Positions 36,517 to 45,712 are shown, counted from the stretch's first letter. The stretch: 64,000 nucleotides of DNA from Burkholderia pseudomultivorans (GCF_001718415.1 NZ_CP013378.1:1984001-2048000); one strand, 5' to 3'. Notes: generated by a model not told the origin, from the sequence alone. Numbers and translations are program-made.

Positions 36517-38076
36517 ATGAGTGAGCCGATCCGCTTCTACCATCGTCACGCGGTCCGCGAAGTCAGCGGCGCGGACGTTACCCGCACCGTGCTGCAGTAC
36601 CTGCGCGAGGACGCCCATTGCACCGGCACCAAGGAAGGCTGCGCGGAAGGCGACTGCGGCGCGTGCACGGTCGTCGTCGGCGAGCTGACCGACGCGGGCA
36701 CGGTCGCCTTCAAGGCCGTCAACGCATGCATCCAGTTCCTGCCGACGCTCGACGGCAAGGCGCTGCTGACGGTCGAGGACCTGCGCCAGCCGGACGGCAC
36801 GCTGCATCCGGTGCAGCAGGCGATGGTCGACTGCCATGGGTCGCAATGCGGGTTCTGCACGCCGGGCTTCGTGATGTCGATGTGGGCGCTCTACGAGAAG
36901 CACGGCCACGAAGGCTGCGGCAGCGCGTGCGCGAAGGCGAAGGACGTGCCGACGCGCGCCGAGATCGCCGATGCGCTGACCGGCAACCTGTGCCGCTGCA
37001 CCGGCTATCGTCCGATCGTCGACGCGGCGGTGAGGATGTTCGACGCGGCCGGCGAAGGTGCTGCCGGCGAAGGCGCCCCGTCGCATTCATCGCCCGTCGA
37101 CACCGCCGCGCTCGCCCGCACGCTGGCCGCGCTGAAGCGCGACGACACCTTCGACTACACGATCGGCGGCGCGCGCTTCGCGGCGCCGCGCACGCTCGAC
37201 GCGCTGGCCGCGCTGAAGCTCGCGCGTCCCGATGCGCGTCTGCTGGCGGGCAGCACCGACATCGGCTTGTGGGTCACCAAGCAGATGCGCCGGCTCGACG
37301 ACCTGATCTACGTCGGCCAGATCGCCGAGCTGCAGCGCGTCGTGCACGGCGACGACTGGATCGAGATCGGCGCGGGCGTCACCGTCGAGAACGCCTATGC
37401 GGCGCTCGCCGGCACGTATCCGGAGCTGACCGAGATGTGGAAGCGCTTCGCGTCGCTGCCGATCCGCAACGCGGGCACGCTCGGCGGCAACGTCGCGAAC
37501 GGCTCGCCGATCGGCGACTCGATGCCGGGCCTGATCGCGCTCGGCGCGCGGGTCGTGCTGCGCGGCGGCGACACGGTGCGCGAGCTGCCGCTCGAAGCGC
37601 TCTATACGGGCTACCAGCAGAAGGAGATGGCGCCGCACGAATTCGTCGTCGGCGTGAAGGTGCCGACCCGCAGCGGCGCACGCGCGAACCTGCAGTTCCG
37701 CACCTACAAGCTGTCGAAGCGGTTCGACTCCGACATCTCGGCCGTGTGCGCGGCGTTCGCGTTCATCGCGGACGGCGACGTGGTCCGCGAGCCGCGCATC
37801 GCGTTCGGCGGGATGGCCGCGACGCCGAAGCGCGCGACGCACGCGGAAGGCGTGCTCGACGGCGCGCAGTGGCACGAGGCCACCGCGCAGGCGGCGATGC
37901 AGGCGCTCGAGCGCGACTACCAGCCGCTCACCGACATGCGCGCGACGAGCGCATACCGGCTCGATACCGCGAAGAACCTGATGTACCGCTTCTGGCTGGA
38001 GACGCGTCCGCACGATCCGCTGCCGCCGCAAGCCCTGAACGTGCGTGAAGTCGCCGCCGAAGCGGCGCGCGTCTGA
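36517..38076 (+). CDS. xdhA: Xanthine dehydrogenase small subunit
   Basis: Subunit of 519 residues carrying two [2Fe-2S] clusters and FAD. The plant-type cluster motif 'CTGTKEGCAEGDCGACTV' lies at about 33-50, the second cluster has 'CGFCTPGF' and 'GNLCRCTGYRP', and the FAD domain (about 190-370) has 'LLAGSTDIGLWVTKQ' and 'RNAGTLGGNVANGSPIGDSMP'. It transfers electrons from purine oxidation to NAD. The ATG at 36517 was chosen because the ferredoxin fold begins there. It is 18 bp ahead of xdhB. Confidence 0.97.
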   Translation: MSEPIRFYHRHAVREVSGADVTRTVLQYLREDAHCTGTKEGCAEGDCGACTVVVGELTDAGTVAFKAVNACIQFLPTLDGKALLTVEDLRQPDGTLHPVQQAMVDCHGSQCGFCTPGFVMSMWALYEKHGHEGCGSACAKAKDVPTRAEIADALTGNLCRCTGYRPIVDAAVRMFDAAGEGAAGEGAPSHSSPVDTAALARTLAALKRDDTFDYTIGGARFAAPRTLDALAALKLARPDARLLAGSTDIGLWVTKQMRRLDDLIYVGQIAELQRVVHGDDWIEIGAGVTVENAYAALAGTYPELTEMWKRFASLPIRNAGTLGGNVANGSPIGDSMPGLIALGARVVLRGGDTVRELPLEALYTGYQQKEMAPHEFVVGVKVPTRSGARANLQFRTYKLSKRFDSDISAVCAAFAFIADGDVVREPRIAFGGMAATPKRATHAEGVLDGAQWHEATAQAAMQALERDYQPLTDMRATSAYRLDTAKNLMYRFWLETRPHDPLPPQALNVREVAAEAARV

Positions 38077-38094
38077 CCACGGAGAACACCGAAC

Positions 38095-40449
38095 ATGAAC
38101 CAGCAAGCCGAACCGTTCCTGAGCACCCTCGATCCGCAGGCCGACGCCGCGCAGGTGCACGTCTCGCGTCCGCACGAATCCGCGCACCTGCACGTGAGCG
38201 GGCGCGCGACCTACACCGACGACATTCCGCTCGTCGCGGGCACGCTGCACGCGGCGCTCGGGCTGTCCGCGAAGGCGCACGCGAAGATCGTGTCGATGAA
38301 CTTCGACGCGGTGCGCGCGACGCCCGGCGTGGTCGCCGTGTTCACCGCGGACGATATCCCGGGCGTCAACGACTGCGGCCCGATCATCCATGACGATCCC
38401 GTGCTCGCCCAGGGCGTCGTGCAGTTCGTGGGCCAGCCGATGTTCATCGTCGTCGCGACGTCGCACGAAACCGCGCGACTGGCCGCGCGCCGCGCGCAGG
38501 TCGAGTACGAAGAACTGCCGGCGATCCTGACCGCGCAGGAAGCGCGCCAGGCCGAAACCTACGTGATCCCGCCGCTGAAGCTCGCGCGCGGCGATGCGGC
38601 CGCGCGGCTGGCTGCCGCGCCGCACCGCGAGTCGGGCGAGATGCTGCTCGGCGGCCAGGAGCAGTTCTATCTGGAAGGGCAGATCGCGTACGCGGTGCCG
38701 AAGGACGACGACGGCATGCACGTGTACTGCTCGACGCAGCACCCGAGCGAAATGCAGCACCTCGTCGCGCACGTGCTCGGCGTCGCGTCGCACAACGTGC
38801 TGGTCGAATGTCGCCGGATGGGCGGCGGGTTCGGCGGCAAGGAATCGCAGTCGGGGCTGTTCGCGTGCTGCGCGGCGCTGGCCGCATGGAAGCTGCTGTG
38901 CCCGGTGAAGCTGCGCCCGGATCGCGACGACGACATGATGATCACCGGCAAGCGGCACGACTTCCACTATCGCTTCGACGTCGGCTACGACGACGACGGC
39001 CGCCTCGACGGCGTGTCGCTCGACATGACGTCGCGCTGCGGCTTCTCGGCCGACCTGTCGGGCCCGGTGATGACGCGCGCGGTGTGCCACTTCGACAACG
39101 CGTACTGGCTGCCCGACGTCGCGATCGCCGGCTACTGCGGCAAGACCAACACGCAGTCGAACACCGCGTTTCGCGGCTTCGGCGGCCCGCAGGGCGCGTT
39201 CGCGATCGAGTACATCCTCGACGACGTCGCGCGCTCGCTCGGCCGCGACCCGCTCGACGTCCGCTACGCGAACCTGTACGGCAAGACCGAGCGCAACGTG
39301 ACGCCGTACGGCCAGACGATCGAGGACAACGTGCTGCCCGAGCTGCTCGCCGAACTCGAGGCGACCAGCGACTACCGTGCGCGCCGCGAAGGCGTGCGCG
39401 CGTTCAATGCGCGCAACGCAGTGCTGAAGAAGGGCATCGCGCTCACGCCGGTGAAGTTCGGGATCGCGTTCAACGTCACGCACTTCAACCAGGCCGGCGC
39501 GCTCGTGCATATCTACACCGACGGCTCGGTGCTCGTGAACCACGGCGGCACGGAGATGGGGCAGGGGCTCAACACGAAGGTCGCGCAGGTCGTCGCGCAC
39601 GAGCTCGGCATCCGCTTCGGCCGGATTCGCGTGACCGCGACCGACACGAGCAAGGTCGCGAACACGTCGGCGACTGCGGCGTCCACGGGCTCTGACCTGA
39701 ACGGCAAGGCCGCCCAGGATGCGGCGCGCCAGCTGCGCGAGCGGCTCGCGGTGTTCGCGGCCAAGCAGTACGGCGAAGGCAAGGTCGATGCGGCCGACGT
39801 GACCTTCGGCAACGACTGCGTGTGGATCGGCGGCGTCGCGGTGCCGTTCGGCGAGGTGATCGCGAAGGCGTACCTGGCGCGCGTGCAGCTCTGGTCGGAC
39901 GGCTTCTATGCGACGCCGAAGCTGTACTGGGACCAGTCGAAGCTGCAGGGCCGGCCGTTCTACTACTACTCGTACGGCGCGGCCGTGTCGGAAGTCGTGA
40001 TCGACACGCTGACGGGCGAGATGCGTACGCTGCGCGTCGACGCGCTGCACGACGTCGGCGCGTCGCTGAACCCGGCGCTCGACATCGGCCAGGTCGAGGG
40101 CGCGTTCATCCAGGGGATGGGCTGGCTGACGACCGAGGAGCTGTGGTGGAACAAGGGCGGCAAGCTGATGACGCACGCACCGTCCACCTACAAGATCCCG
40201 ACCGTCAACGATACGCCGCCCGAGTTCAACGTGCGGCTGTTCCAGAACCGCAACGTCGAGGACAGCATCCATCGCTCGAAGGCCGTCGGCGAGCCGCCGC
40301 TGCTGCTGCCGTTCTCGGTGTTCTTCGCGGTGCGCGACGCGATCGCGGCGGTCGGCGACTATCGCGTGAATCCGCCGCTCGACGCGCCGGCGACCGGCGA
40401 GTCGATCCTGCGCGCGCTGCAGGCGGTGCGCGCGTCCCGGGCAGCGTGA
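38095..40449 (+). CDS. xdhB: Xanthine dehydrogenase molybdopterin-binding subunit
   Basis: Catalytic subunit of 784 residues that oxidises hypoxanthine and xanthine to urate. Motifs include 'TYTDDIPLVAGTLHAALGLS' at the N-terminal hammerhead domain, 'QEQFYLEGQIAYAVP', 'RRMGGGFGGKES' for cofactor binding, 'AFRGFGGPQGAFAIEYILDD', 'EMGQGLNTKVAQV', and the active-site glutamate in 'SKAVGEPPLLL'. One base separates it from xdhC, so translation is probably coupled. Confidence 0.97.
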   Translation: MNQQAEPFLSTLDPQADAAQVHVSRPHESAHLHVSGRATYTDDIPLVAGTLHAALGLSAKAHAKIVSMNFDAVRATPGVVAVFTADDIPGVNDCGPIIHDDPVLAQGVVQFVGQPMFIVVATSHETARLAARRAQVEYEELPAILTAQEARQAETYVIPPLKLARGDAAARLAAAPHRESGEMLLGGQEQFYLEGQIAYAVPKDDDGMHVYCSTQHPSEMQHLVAHVLGVASHNVLVECRRMGGGFGGKESQSGLFACCAALAAWKLLCPVKLRPDRDDDMMITGKRHDFHYRFDVGYDDDGRLDGVSLDMTSRCGFSADLSGPVMTRAVCHFDNAYWLPDVAIAGYCGKTNTQSNTAFRGFGGPQGAFAIEYILDDVARSLGRDPLDVRYANLYGKTERNVTPYGQTIEDNVLPELLAELEATSDYRARREGVRAFNARNAVLKKGIALTPVKFGIAFNVTHFNQAGALVHIYTDGSVLVNHGGTEMGQGLNTKVAQVVAHELGIRFGRIRVTATDTSKVANTSATAASTGSDLNGKAAQDAARQLRERLAVFAAKQYGEGKVDAADVTFGNDCVWIGGVAVPFGEVIAKAYLARVQLWSDGFYATPKLYWDQSKLQGRPFYYYSYGAAVSEVVIDTLTGEMRTLRVDALHDVGASLNPALDIGQVEGAFIQGMGWLTTEELWWNKGGKLMTHAPSTYKIPTVNDTPPEFNVRLFQNRNVEDSIHRSKAVGEPPLLLPFSVFFAVRDAIAAVGDYRVNPPLDAPATGESILRALQAVRASRAA

Positions 40450-40450
40450 G

Positions 40451-41164
40451 ATGAAGGCGCCCGTCCGTTCGCCGCTCCCGCCAGCCGCGCCCGACGCGTG
40501 TGGGGCGGCAGCGCATGCGCAACCGGCCGAGCGCGGTTGCGACAGCGGTGCGTGCGGCGATGCCCGTGCATACCCGTCGGCCGACGCGCCGTTCGCGCAG
40601 GGCACCGGCCGGCGCAACCGCGCGACGGGCGCGCCGCCGCCGATGCACATCGTGCTGTTTGGCGCGGGGCATGTCGGGCACGCGCTCGTCACGCTGCTCG
40701 GCGCGCTGCCGTGCGTCGTGCAGTGGGTCGATACGCGCGACGAGCTGTTCCCGGACGAGTGCCCGCCGAACGTACAGCCGGAGCCGACCGACACGCCCGA
40801 GGCCGTCGTCGACGCGGCGCCGCCCGGCGCGTATTTCCTCGTGATGACGCACAACCACGCGCTCGATTTCTCGCTCGCCGCGCAGATCATGCGGCGCCGC
40901 GACTTCGCCTATTTCGGGATGATCGGCTCGCGCACCAAGCGCGTGAAGTTCGAGCGGCGGCTCGCCGCGCGCGGCGTCGATCCCGCGCGGCTCGTCGAGA
41001 TGGTGTGCCCGATCGGCGTGGCCGGCATCGTCGACAAGGCGCCCGGCTCGATCGCGGTGGCCGTGTGCGCGGAGCTGCTGCAGGCGCGCTGCGGCATGTC
41101 GGTGGCCGACGCGAAGGCGGCTGCGAGCGCGCAGGCGCGCGACGCGGTGTCCTGCGCGCGCTGA
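40451..41164 (+). CDS. xdhC: XdhC-like molybdenum cofactor chaperone lacking the N-terminal domain
   Basis: A 237-residue protein. Residues 65-230 form the XdhC Rossmann domain ('HIVLFGAGHVGHALVTLLGALPCVVQWVDTRDELFP', 'DFAYFGMIGSRTKRVKFERRL', 'CPIGVAGIVDKAPGSIAVAVCAELLQAR'). The usual N-terminal XdhC/CoxI domain with its GSAPRE-type motif is missing. Its place is taken by about 64 residues rich in Ala, Pro, Gly and Cys. XdhC normally inserts sulfurated Moco into XdhB. A start at 40643 would give the Rossmann domain alone. Confidence 0.85.
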   Translation: MKAPVRSPLPPAAPDACGAAAHAQPAERGCDSGACGDARAYPSADAPFAQGTGRRNRATGAPPPMHIVLFGAGHVGHALVTLLGALPCVVQWVDTRDELFPDECPPNVQPEPTDTPEAVVDAAPPGAYFLVMTHNHALDFSLAAQIMRRRDFAYFGMIGSRTKRVKFERRLAARGVDPARLVEMVCPIGVAGIVDKAPGSIAVAVCAELLQARCGMSVADAKAAASAQARDAVSCAR

Positions 41165-41167
41165 CGT

Positions 41168-41195
41168 CGCGGCCGGTGCACGGCCGCGCGTTTTT
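41168..41195 (+). terminator. Rho-independent terminator after xdhABC
   Basis: CGCGGCCG and its complement enclose a GTGCA loop, followed by CG and TTTTT. It starts four bases after the xdhC stop codon. Confidence 0.85.
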
Positions 41196-41248
41196 GCCTA
41201 CACTGCACGGATCGCGCGGCATCGGGCCGCGTCCTTCCTTGCCATCCC

Positions 41249-41650
41249 ATGTCCGATCACCGCATTTATCTCGACGCGCTCGATGCGAGCCTGGTCGCCA
41301 TCGAACGCTGGCTGTCCGGCGCCGATACCGCGCCGGCCGCACTCGATGCGATGCTCGCGCCGTTCTCCGCCGGCTTCACGATGATCGCGACCGACGGTCG
41401 CGTGTTCGACCGCGACGGCACGCGCGCGCTGTTCGCGGCGCTCGCCGGCGCGAAGCCCGGGCTGCGCATCGCGCTGTCGGAGCTTCGCGTGCTCGCCGCC
41501 GACGCGTCGCATGCGGTGCTCACCTACCGGGAAGCGCAGCACGCCGCGTCGGGCGAACTGCCCGCACGCCGCGCGACCGCGGTGTTCGAACGCGATGCGG
41601 CCGGCACGGTGCGCTGGACCCATCTGCAGGAAACCTTCTGCACGGCCTGA
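41249..41650 (+). CDS. SnoaL/DUF4440-like small protein
   Basis: A 133-residue protein with the cone-shaped SnoaL/NTF2-like pattern: a helical N-terminus ('LDASLVAIERWLSGADTAPAALDAMLAPFSAGFTMIATDGRVFDRDGTRALFAAL') and a strand-rich end ('RVLAADASHAVLTYREAQHA', 'RRATAVFERDAAGTVRWTHLQETF'). The function is unknown. Convergent with a LysR gene. Confidence 0.75.
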   Translation: MSDHRIYLDALDASLVAIERWLSGADTAPAALDAMLAPFSAGFTMIATDGRVFDRDGTRALFAALAGAKPGLRIALSELRVLAADASHAVLTYREAQHAASGELPARRATAVFERDAAGTVRWTHLQETFCTA

Positions 41651-41692
41651 CGTGGTCGGCCGTCGCGGCGAGGGCATGCCGCGTGCGCGCGC

Positions 41693-42640
41693 TCAGCGCT
41701 TGCGGCCGCGGGCCGCGGTCAGCTCGTTCGATACGCTCTGCATCAGCGCGCACAGCCACGCGATGTCGGTCGGGCGATCCGGCTGCGGATGCGTGAGCAG
41801 GTAGCTCTTGATGCGCGGGAACGGCACCGGCGGCGCGACGACCACCAGCGGCAGCAGCTGCGCATAGTGCGTCGCGAAGCGGCGCGTCGTCGTGAAGATC
41901 AGGTCCGACTGCAGCAGCACCTGCGGCACGATGCCGAAGTACGGCAGCGTCGTCACGATGCGCCGTGCGAGCTTCGCGCGCGCGAGGCCGATCTCGATCG
42001 CGTTGCGCTTGTCGCCGGTGTAGGGCGTCGGCGCGACGTGCGCGGCGTTCGCATACGCGTCGCGCGTGAGCGGTGCGCGCGCGAGCGGGTGCGCGTCGCG
42101 CATCAGGCACACGATCGTGTCGGAGAACAGGTCCTGGCGCGCGAACAGCGGGTCGGGCTTCGGCCAGTTGCCGATCACGAGGTCGAGCGCGCCCGATTCG
42201 AGCGCGCCCGCGTGATCGAGCGCGGGATTCAGCGAGTCGATTTCCAGATGCGCATGCGGCGCCGCGTCGCGAAAGCGTTCGATCAGCGTCGGCATGAAGA
42301 AATCGTTCAGGTAGTCGGGCGCGGCGACGCGGAACGTGCGCCGCGCGGACGACGGATCGAAGTCGCCGTGCGGCGTCGCGATGAAGTCGACCTCGCGCAG
42401 CGCGCGCGTCGCGGCGCCGAGCAGCGACGCGCCGTATTCGGTCGGCACCATGCCGGACTTGCCGCGCACGAGGATCGGGTCGTTCAGCGTCTCGCGCAGC
42501 TTGCGCAGCGCGGTGCTGATCGCGGGCTGCGTCTGGTTCAGGCGCAGGGCGGCCTGCGTGACGCTGCGCTCGAGCAGCAGCGTGCGCAGCACGCGCACGA
42601 GCCAGATGTCGAGCGAGGCGGTACGGTCGTCGTCTTCCAT
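41693..42640 (-). CDS. LysR-family transcriptional regulator
   Basis: A 315-residue regulator in the NodD/LinR-like subgroup, shown by the HTH 'VRVLRTLLLERSVTQAALRLNQTQPAISTALRKLRETLNDPILVRGKSGMVPTEYG' and 'FRVAAPDYLNDFFMPTLIERFRDAAPHAHLEID' opening the effector domain. This subgroup often controls aromatic catabolism. It lies 69 bp after, and in the same direction as, the DsbA-fold isomerase gene. Confidence 0.9.
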   Translation of the reverse strand: MEDDDRTASLDIWLVRVLRTLLLERSVTQAALRLNQTQPAISTALRKLRETLNDPILVRGKSGMVPTEYGASLLGAATRALREVDFIATPHGDFDPSSARRTFRVAAPDYLNDFFMPTLIERFRDAAPHAHLEIDSLNPALDHAGALESGALDLVIGNWPKPDPLFARQDLFSDTIVCLMRDAHPLARAPLTRDAYANAAHVAPTPYTGDKRNAIEIGLARAKLARRIVTTLPYFGIVPQVLLQSDLIFTTTRRFATHYAQLLPLVVVAPPVPFPRIKSYLLTHPQPDRPTDIAWLCALMQSVSNELTAARGRKR

Positions 42641-42709
42641 CGATGCGGGGTGTACGGGGGGAAGCGTAACCTTACCGCAGCCGCGCGTTGCCGTGCGTGA
42701 TACCGGCCA

Positions 42710-43348
42710 TCACGCGCGGCCCTTCGGCAGCGAGCTGATGCGCTTGACCTCGCGCGACTCGAGCCAGTTCGGCGTGCGCGCGCAGTACAGCACCATCGGC
42801 AGCGCATCCTCGCCCCAGAACAGCTGGCGGTTCATCCAGAAGGTCGGCACGCCGAACACGCCGAGCGCGATCGCATCGTCGACGTTGCGGCGCAGCTGCG
42901 CGCTGGTTTCCTCGAAGTCGATCAGCTCGTCGCCGTGACCGACGCCGACGCGTTCGCACAGCGCCGCGAAGCCTTCCGGCGTCGACGGATCGTTGCCTTC
43001 GCGCCAGATGAAGCGGAATATCTCCAGCACGGTCGCGATGTCGGCGCGCAGCGCGATCGCGAGCCGCAGCACCTTGTCGGAATCGAACGGATGCGCGGGC
43101 GGCATCTTGAAGCGGATGCCGAGCTGCTCCGCGCGAAACAGCGCGTGGCGATACGTGAAGATGCGCCGGGCCGGCACGTCGGCGCCCGGGCGCTGCCCCC
43201 AGTGGCGCTGCAGGTCGACGAGCGACACGGCGACGGGTTCGAACGGCATCTCCGGCCATTTGTCGTGCTGCTCGAGCAGCAGGTAGGAGAACGGCGACAC
43301 GAAGTCGAAGAACCACGCGGGACGGGCGGTGTCGAGGCCGGTTGTCAT
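42710..43348 (-). CDS. 2-hydroxychromene-2-carboxylate isomerase-like protein (DsbA fold)
   Basis: A 212-residue thioredoxin-fold protein of the kappa-GST/DsbA group. It starts 'ARPAWFFDFVSPFSYLLLEQH', where Ser replaces the CxxC of DsbA as in HCCA isomerases, and ends with 'ALGVFGVPTFWMNRQLFWGEDALPM'. HCCA isomerase acts with glutathione in naphthalene breakdown; the substrate here is not known. The ATG at 43348 was chosen from an open frame extending 89 codons upstream without homology. Confidence 0.85.
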   Translation of the reverse strand: MTTGLDTARPAWFFDFVSPFSYLLLEQHDKWPEMPFEPVAVSLVDLQRHWGQRPGADVPARRIFTYRHALFRAEQLGIRFKMPPAHPFDSDKVLRLAIALRADIATVLEIFRFIWREGNDPSTPEGFAALCERVGVGHGDELIDFEETSAQLRRNVDDAIALGVFGVPTFWMNRQLFWGEDALPMVLYCARTPNWLESREVKRISSLPKGRA

Positions 43349-43433
43349 GACGATCTCCAGAGGATGGGGCGTGCGGCGGGCCCCCATGTTACGCGGCGGC
43401 GCGTGCGTGCAGCAATGATCGCGGATCGTCCGC

Positions 43434-44882
43434 TCACGCGGAACCGGGAGTCGCCCGAGGGGGGCCGCCGGCCGGCGGCGCCGCTTCGCTGCGCCGCGGT
43501 GCGGCGTGGCCCGCGCCGGGCGTGCCCGTGCCCGCGGCCGGGTCGGCGTCGTGCGCGGTGAGCCGTTCGCGCACGAAGCCGATATGCTCGCGCAGCACGT
43601 AGAACTGGCCCGCATACGCGAGCGGCATCTTCATCCGGTTTACGGATTCCTCGATGTCGTCGAGCTGGTCGAGCAGCTCGACGCGCTCCTCGGGCGTGTG
43701 CTCGCCGAGCGCGCTGCGCTCCAGCGCGATCAGCGCGCCGTACCAGCGGTAGATCCGCGAGCGCACGCGCCAGCCGTACAGCGACGGCACCAGCCGCAGC
43801 CCCGGGATCAGCACGACGATCAGCGGTACGACGACCACCAGCAGGCGATCGACGAGGCTCGCGACCCAGAACGGCAGCCGCCGGTACAGGAAGGTCTTGC
43901 CCGACTTGTAATAGCGCGCCGCGTCGTCGGACAGCGGGAAGCCGCGCGTGTCGGGCGACGGGAACTCGCCCGCATGCTGCAGGATCGTCGCGTGGCCGTG
44001 CACTTCGCGCGCGGCCTCGATCAGCAGGTCGGACAGCGCGGGATGCAGCGTGTCGCGCGCGACCAGGTCGATGGTCGGCGCGAGCGTGTGCAGATCCTCG
44101 GGCGGCAGGTTCCGGCCGAGGTCGTAGACGCCCATCGGCAGCGTGATCGCGGTCAGGTACGGGAAGCGCCGCGCATACGCCTCGGCCTGCGTAAACGAAT
44201 ACATGTGCACGCCCGGCGTGCGGAACAGCTTCGCCATGACCGGAATCTGCGTCGAGTCGCCGGACAGGAACGCCGCGTCGATCTTGCCGTCGAGCAGCGC
44301 GGCGGCCGCGTCCTCGCCGCCGGTCGGCAGCAGCTGGGTCGGGCCGCCCGGCACGATGCCGTTCATCTTCAGCAGCGCCAGGCTCAGCTCGCGTGCGCCG
44401 CTGCCTTCCGCGCCGAGCGCGAGCCGCTTGCCCTTGAAGTCGGACAGGCGCGCGACGATCGGGCCGCGGTACATGATCGCGAGCGGCACGTAGCCGATGC
44501 TGCCGAGCGACACCAGATGCTCGTCGCGTTCCTTCGTGCCGATGCCGCTCTGCACGAAGCCGACGTCGACCGGCGCGTTCGGGTTCATCAGCCGCGACAG
44601 GTTCTGCGCGGATCCTTCGGACGATTCGACGTCGAGCGTGATGCCGTTTTTCGCGAGGATCGCCTTGTATTTCTGCGCGGCGTTCCAGTACGTGCTGCCG
44701 GGCGGCCCGGCCGAGATCACGAGCGTGGACGGCGGCGCCGGCTGGATCAGCTTGACCGCGAGCCAGACGGCGGTGGCCGCGAGCAGCACGGTCGGGCCGA
44801 TCGACAGCGCGAGATCGCGCCACGACACCGCGACGAAGCGGGCCAGGATGCGGCGTGGCGGGCGGGGACGGTCAGGTTTCAT
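43434..44882 (-). CDS. TAXI-family TRAP-type solute receptor with C-terminal membrane segment
   Basis: A 482-residue protein: N-terminal membrane anchor (about 25-45), a TAXI periplasmic binding domain (about 50-330; 'LVISAGPPGSTYWNAAQKYKAILAKNGI', 'VDVGFVQSGIG', 'GGEDAAAALLDGKIDAAFLSG'), a second membrane helix ('LVDRLLVVVVPLIVVLIPGL', about 365-385) and a cytoplasmic tail with a coiled coil and a low-complexity end. No TRAP permease gene is near. A start 30 bases upstream (44912) is also possible; neither has a good ribosome site. Confidence 0.85.
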   Translation of the reverse strand: MKPDRPRPPRRILARFVAVSWRDLALSIGPTVLLAATAVWLAVKLIQPAPPSTLVISAGPPGSTYWNAAQKYKAILAKNGITLDVESSEGSAQNLSRLMNPNAPVDVGFVQSGIGTKERDEHLVSLGSIGYVPLAIMYRGPIVARLSDFKGKRLALGAEGSGARELSLALLKMNGIVPGGPTQLLPTGGEDAAAALLDGKIDAAFLSGDSTQIPVMAKLFRTPGVHMYSFTQAEAYARRFPYLTAITLPMGVYDLGRNLPPEDLHTLAPTIDLVARDTLHPALSDLLIEAAREVHGHATILQHAGEFPSPDTRGFPLSDDAARYYKSGKTFLYRRLPFWVASLVDRLLVVVVPLIVVLIPGLRLVPSLYGWRVRSRIYRWYGALIALERSALGEHTPEERVELLDQLDDIEESVNRMKMPLAYAGQFYVLREHIGFVRERLTAHDADPAAGTGTPGAGHAAPRRSEAAPPAGGPPRATPGSA

Positions 44883-45301
44883 GGGGCGGCGGATGACGCG
44901 GGTATGACGCATCGATGACGGCGGCCGTCGACGATGCGGGTTCTCGCGGCGATGGTAACCGGTTTCGCCGCACGCGCGCGAGCCGGGGAGGCGGCTGGCG
45001 ACCCGGCGGCCGGCGCGGCGCGTCAAAAGCTTTGACGCTTCGGCGGGCGCTGGATTACATTGTGCGACGCAGCCGCGCCCGACTCGCGCGACCCGGCAAG
45101 CGACCAGACCGGGCGCGTCCGGCCGGCGGCTGCCCGGTCCGGCCGGCCCGCTTTCGCGCGCGCCGGCTGCCGGCCCGTCTCGCCTCTCTCGCATCGCCGT
45201 GGAAATCATCGGCCGTCCCGCCCGTTCGCGCGCGGGCCGGCTGCCTTTGGGGGTACCCGGCCGTCCTGTGCGCGGCCGTTCCGGAGTGACAAGGAGATAG
45301 C
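44883..45301. other. Divergent promoter region between TAXI receptor and BON gene
   Basis: A 419-bp gap with no supported gene. It contains a perfect inverted repeat (listed separately) and a TGGATTACATTGTGCGAC stretch just after it that could be a promoter core. Most of the remainder is very GC-rich. Confidence 0.5.
45020..45038. promoter_or_regulatory. Inverted repeat GCGTCAAA-AGC-TTTGACGC
   Basis: Two perfect 8-bp arms around a 3-bp centre in the gap between the TAXI receptor gene and the BON gene. The lack of a T-run and the position in a divergent gap fit an operator better than a terminator. Confidence 0.55.
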
Positions 45302-45667
45302 ATGAAGTCGATCGTGTTGAGAGCGTTGGGCGTTGCCGCGGTGGCGGCCTGTCTGTCGGGCAGCGTGTATGCGCAGTCGAGCGAGCCGGCGGCGACCGAG
45401 GCGCCGGCCGCCGCGACGAGCGCACCGAAAGCCGCCGCGAAAACCGCGAAGAAGGCGAACCGCAAGCTCGGCTACGCGGTGCGCAAGGCGATTTCGAAGG
45501 AATCCGGCGAGAACGTGTCGAACCTCGTCGTGCGTTCCAAGGGCGGGGCGATCACGCTGGAGGGCACGATGCCCGACCAGTCGCAGATCGACAAGGCCGA
45601 AGCCGCGGCCAAGGGCGTGAAGGGCGTGACGTCGGTCACGAACAAGCTGACCGTCCAGCAGCAGTGA
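45302..45667 (+). CDS. BON-domain periplasmic protein
   Basis: A 121-residue exported protein. The signal peptide ends 'SGSVYA|QSS', an Ala/Lys-rich linker follows (about 26-55), then one BON domain ('YAVRKAISKESGENVSNLVVRSKGGAITLEGTMPDQSQIDKAEAAAKGVKGVTSVTNKLTV'), the OsmY-type fold that binds membranes or stabilises envelopes. AAGGAG lies before the ATG. It is monocistronic, ended by a hairpin. Confidence 0.9.
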   Translation: MKSIVLRALGVAAVAACLSGSVYAQSSEPAATEAPAAATSAPKAAAKTAKKANRKLGYAVRKAISKESGENVSNLVVRSKGGAITLEGTMPDQSQIDKAEAAAKGVKGVTSVTNKLTVQQQ

Positions 45668-45712
45668 CGACGGGCCGCGGCGCGTGAGCGCCGCGCAGGC
45701 CCGCCGACGGGC

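Noticed and set aside
37087..40890. A minus-strand open frame of about 1267 codons across xdhA, xdhB and xdhC
   Set aside because: It is Arg/Val/His/Asp-rich with no domain and lies fully antisense to three genes with clear motifs. High-GC codon bias keeps such frames open.
42710..43348. The DsbA-fold isomerase as the missing maleylacetoacetate isomerase
   Set aside because: Its motifs are those of the kappa-GST/HCCA isomerase group, not the zeta-class GST fold of maleylacetoacetate isomerase, and it is 18 kb from fahA.
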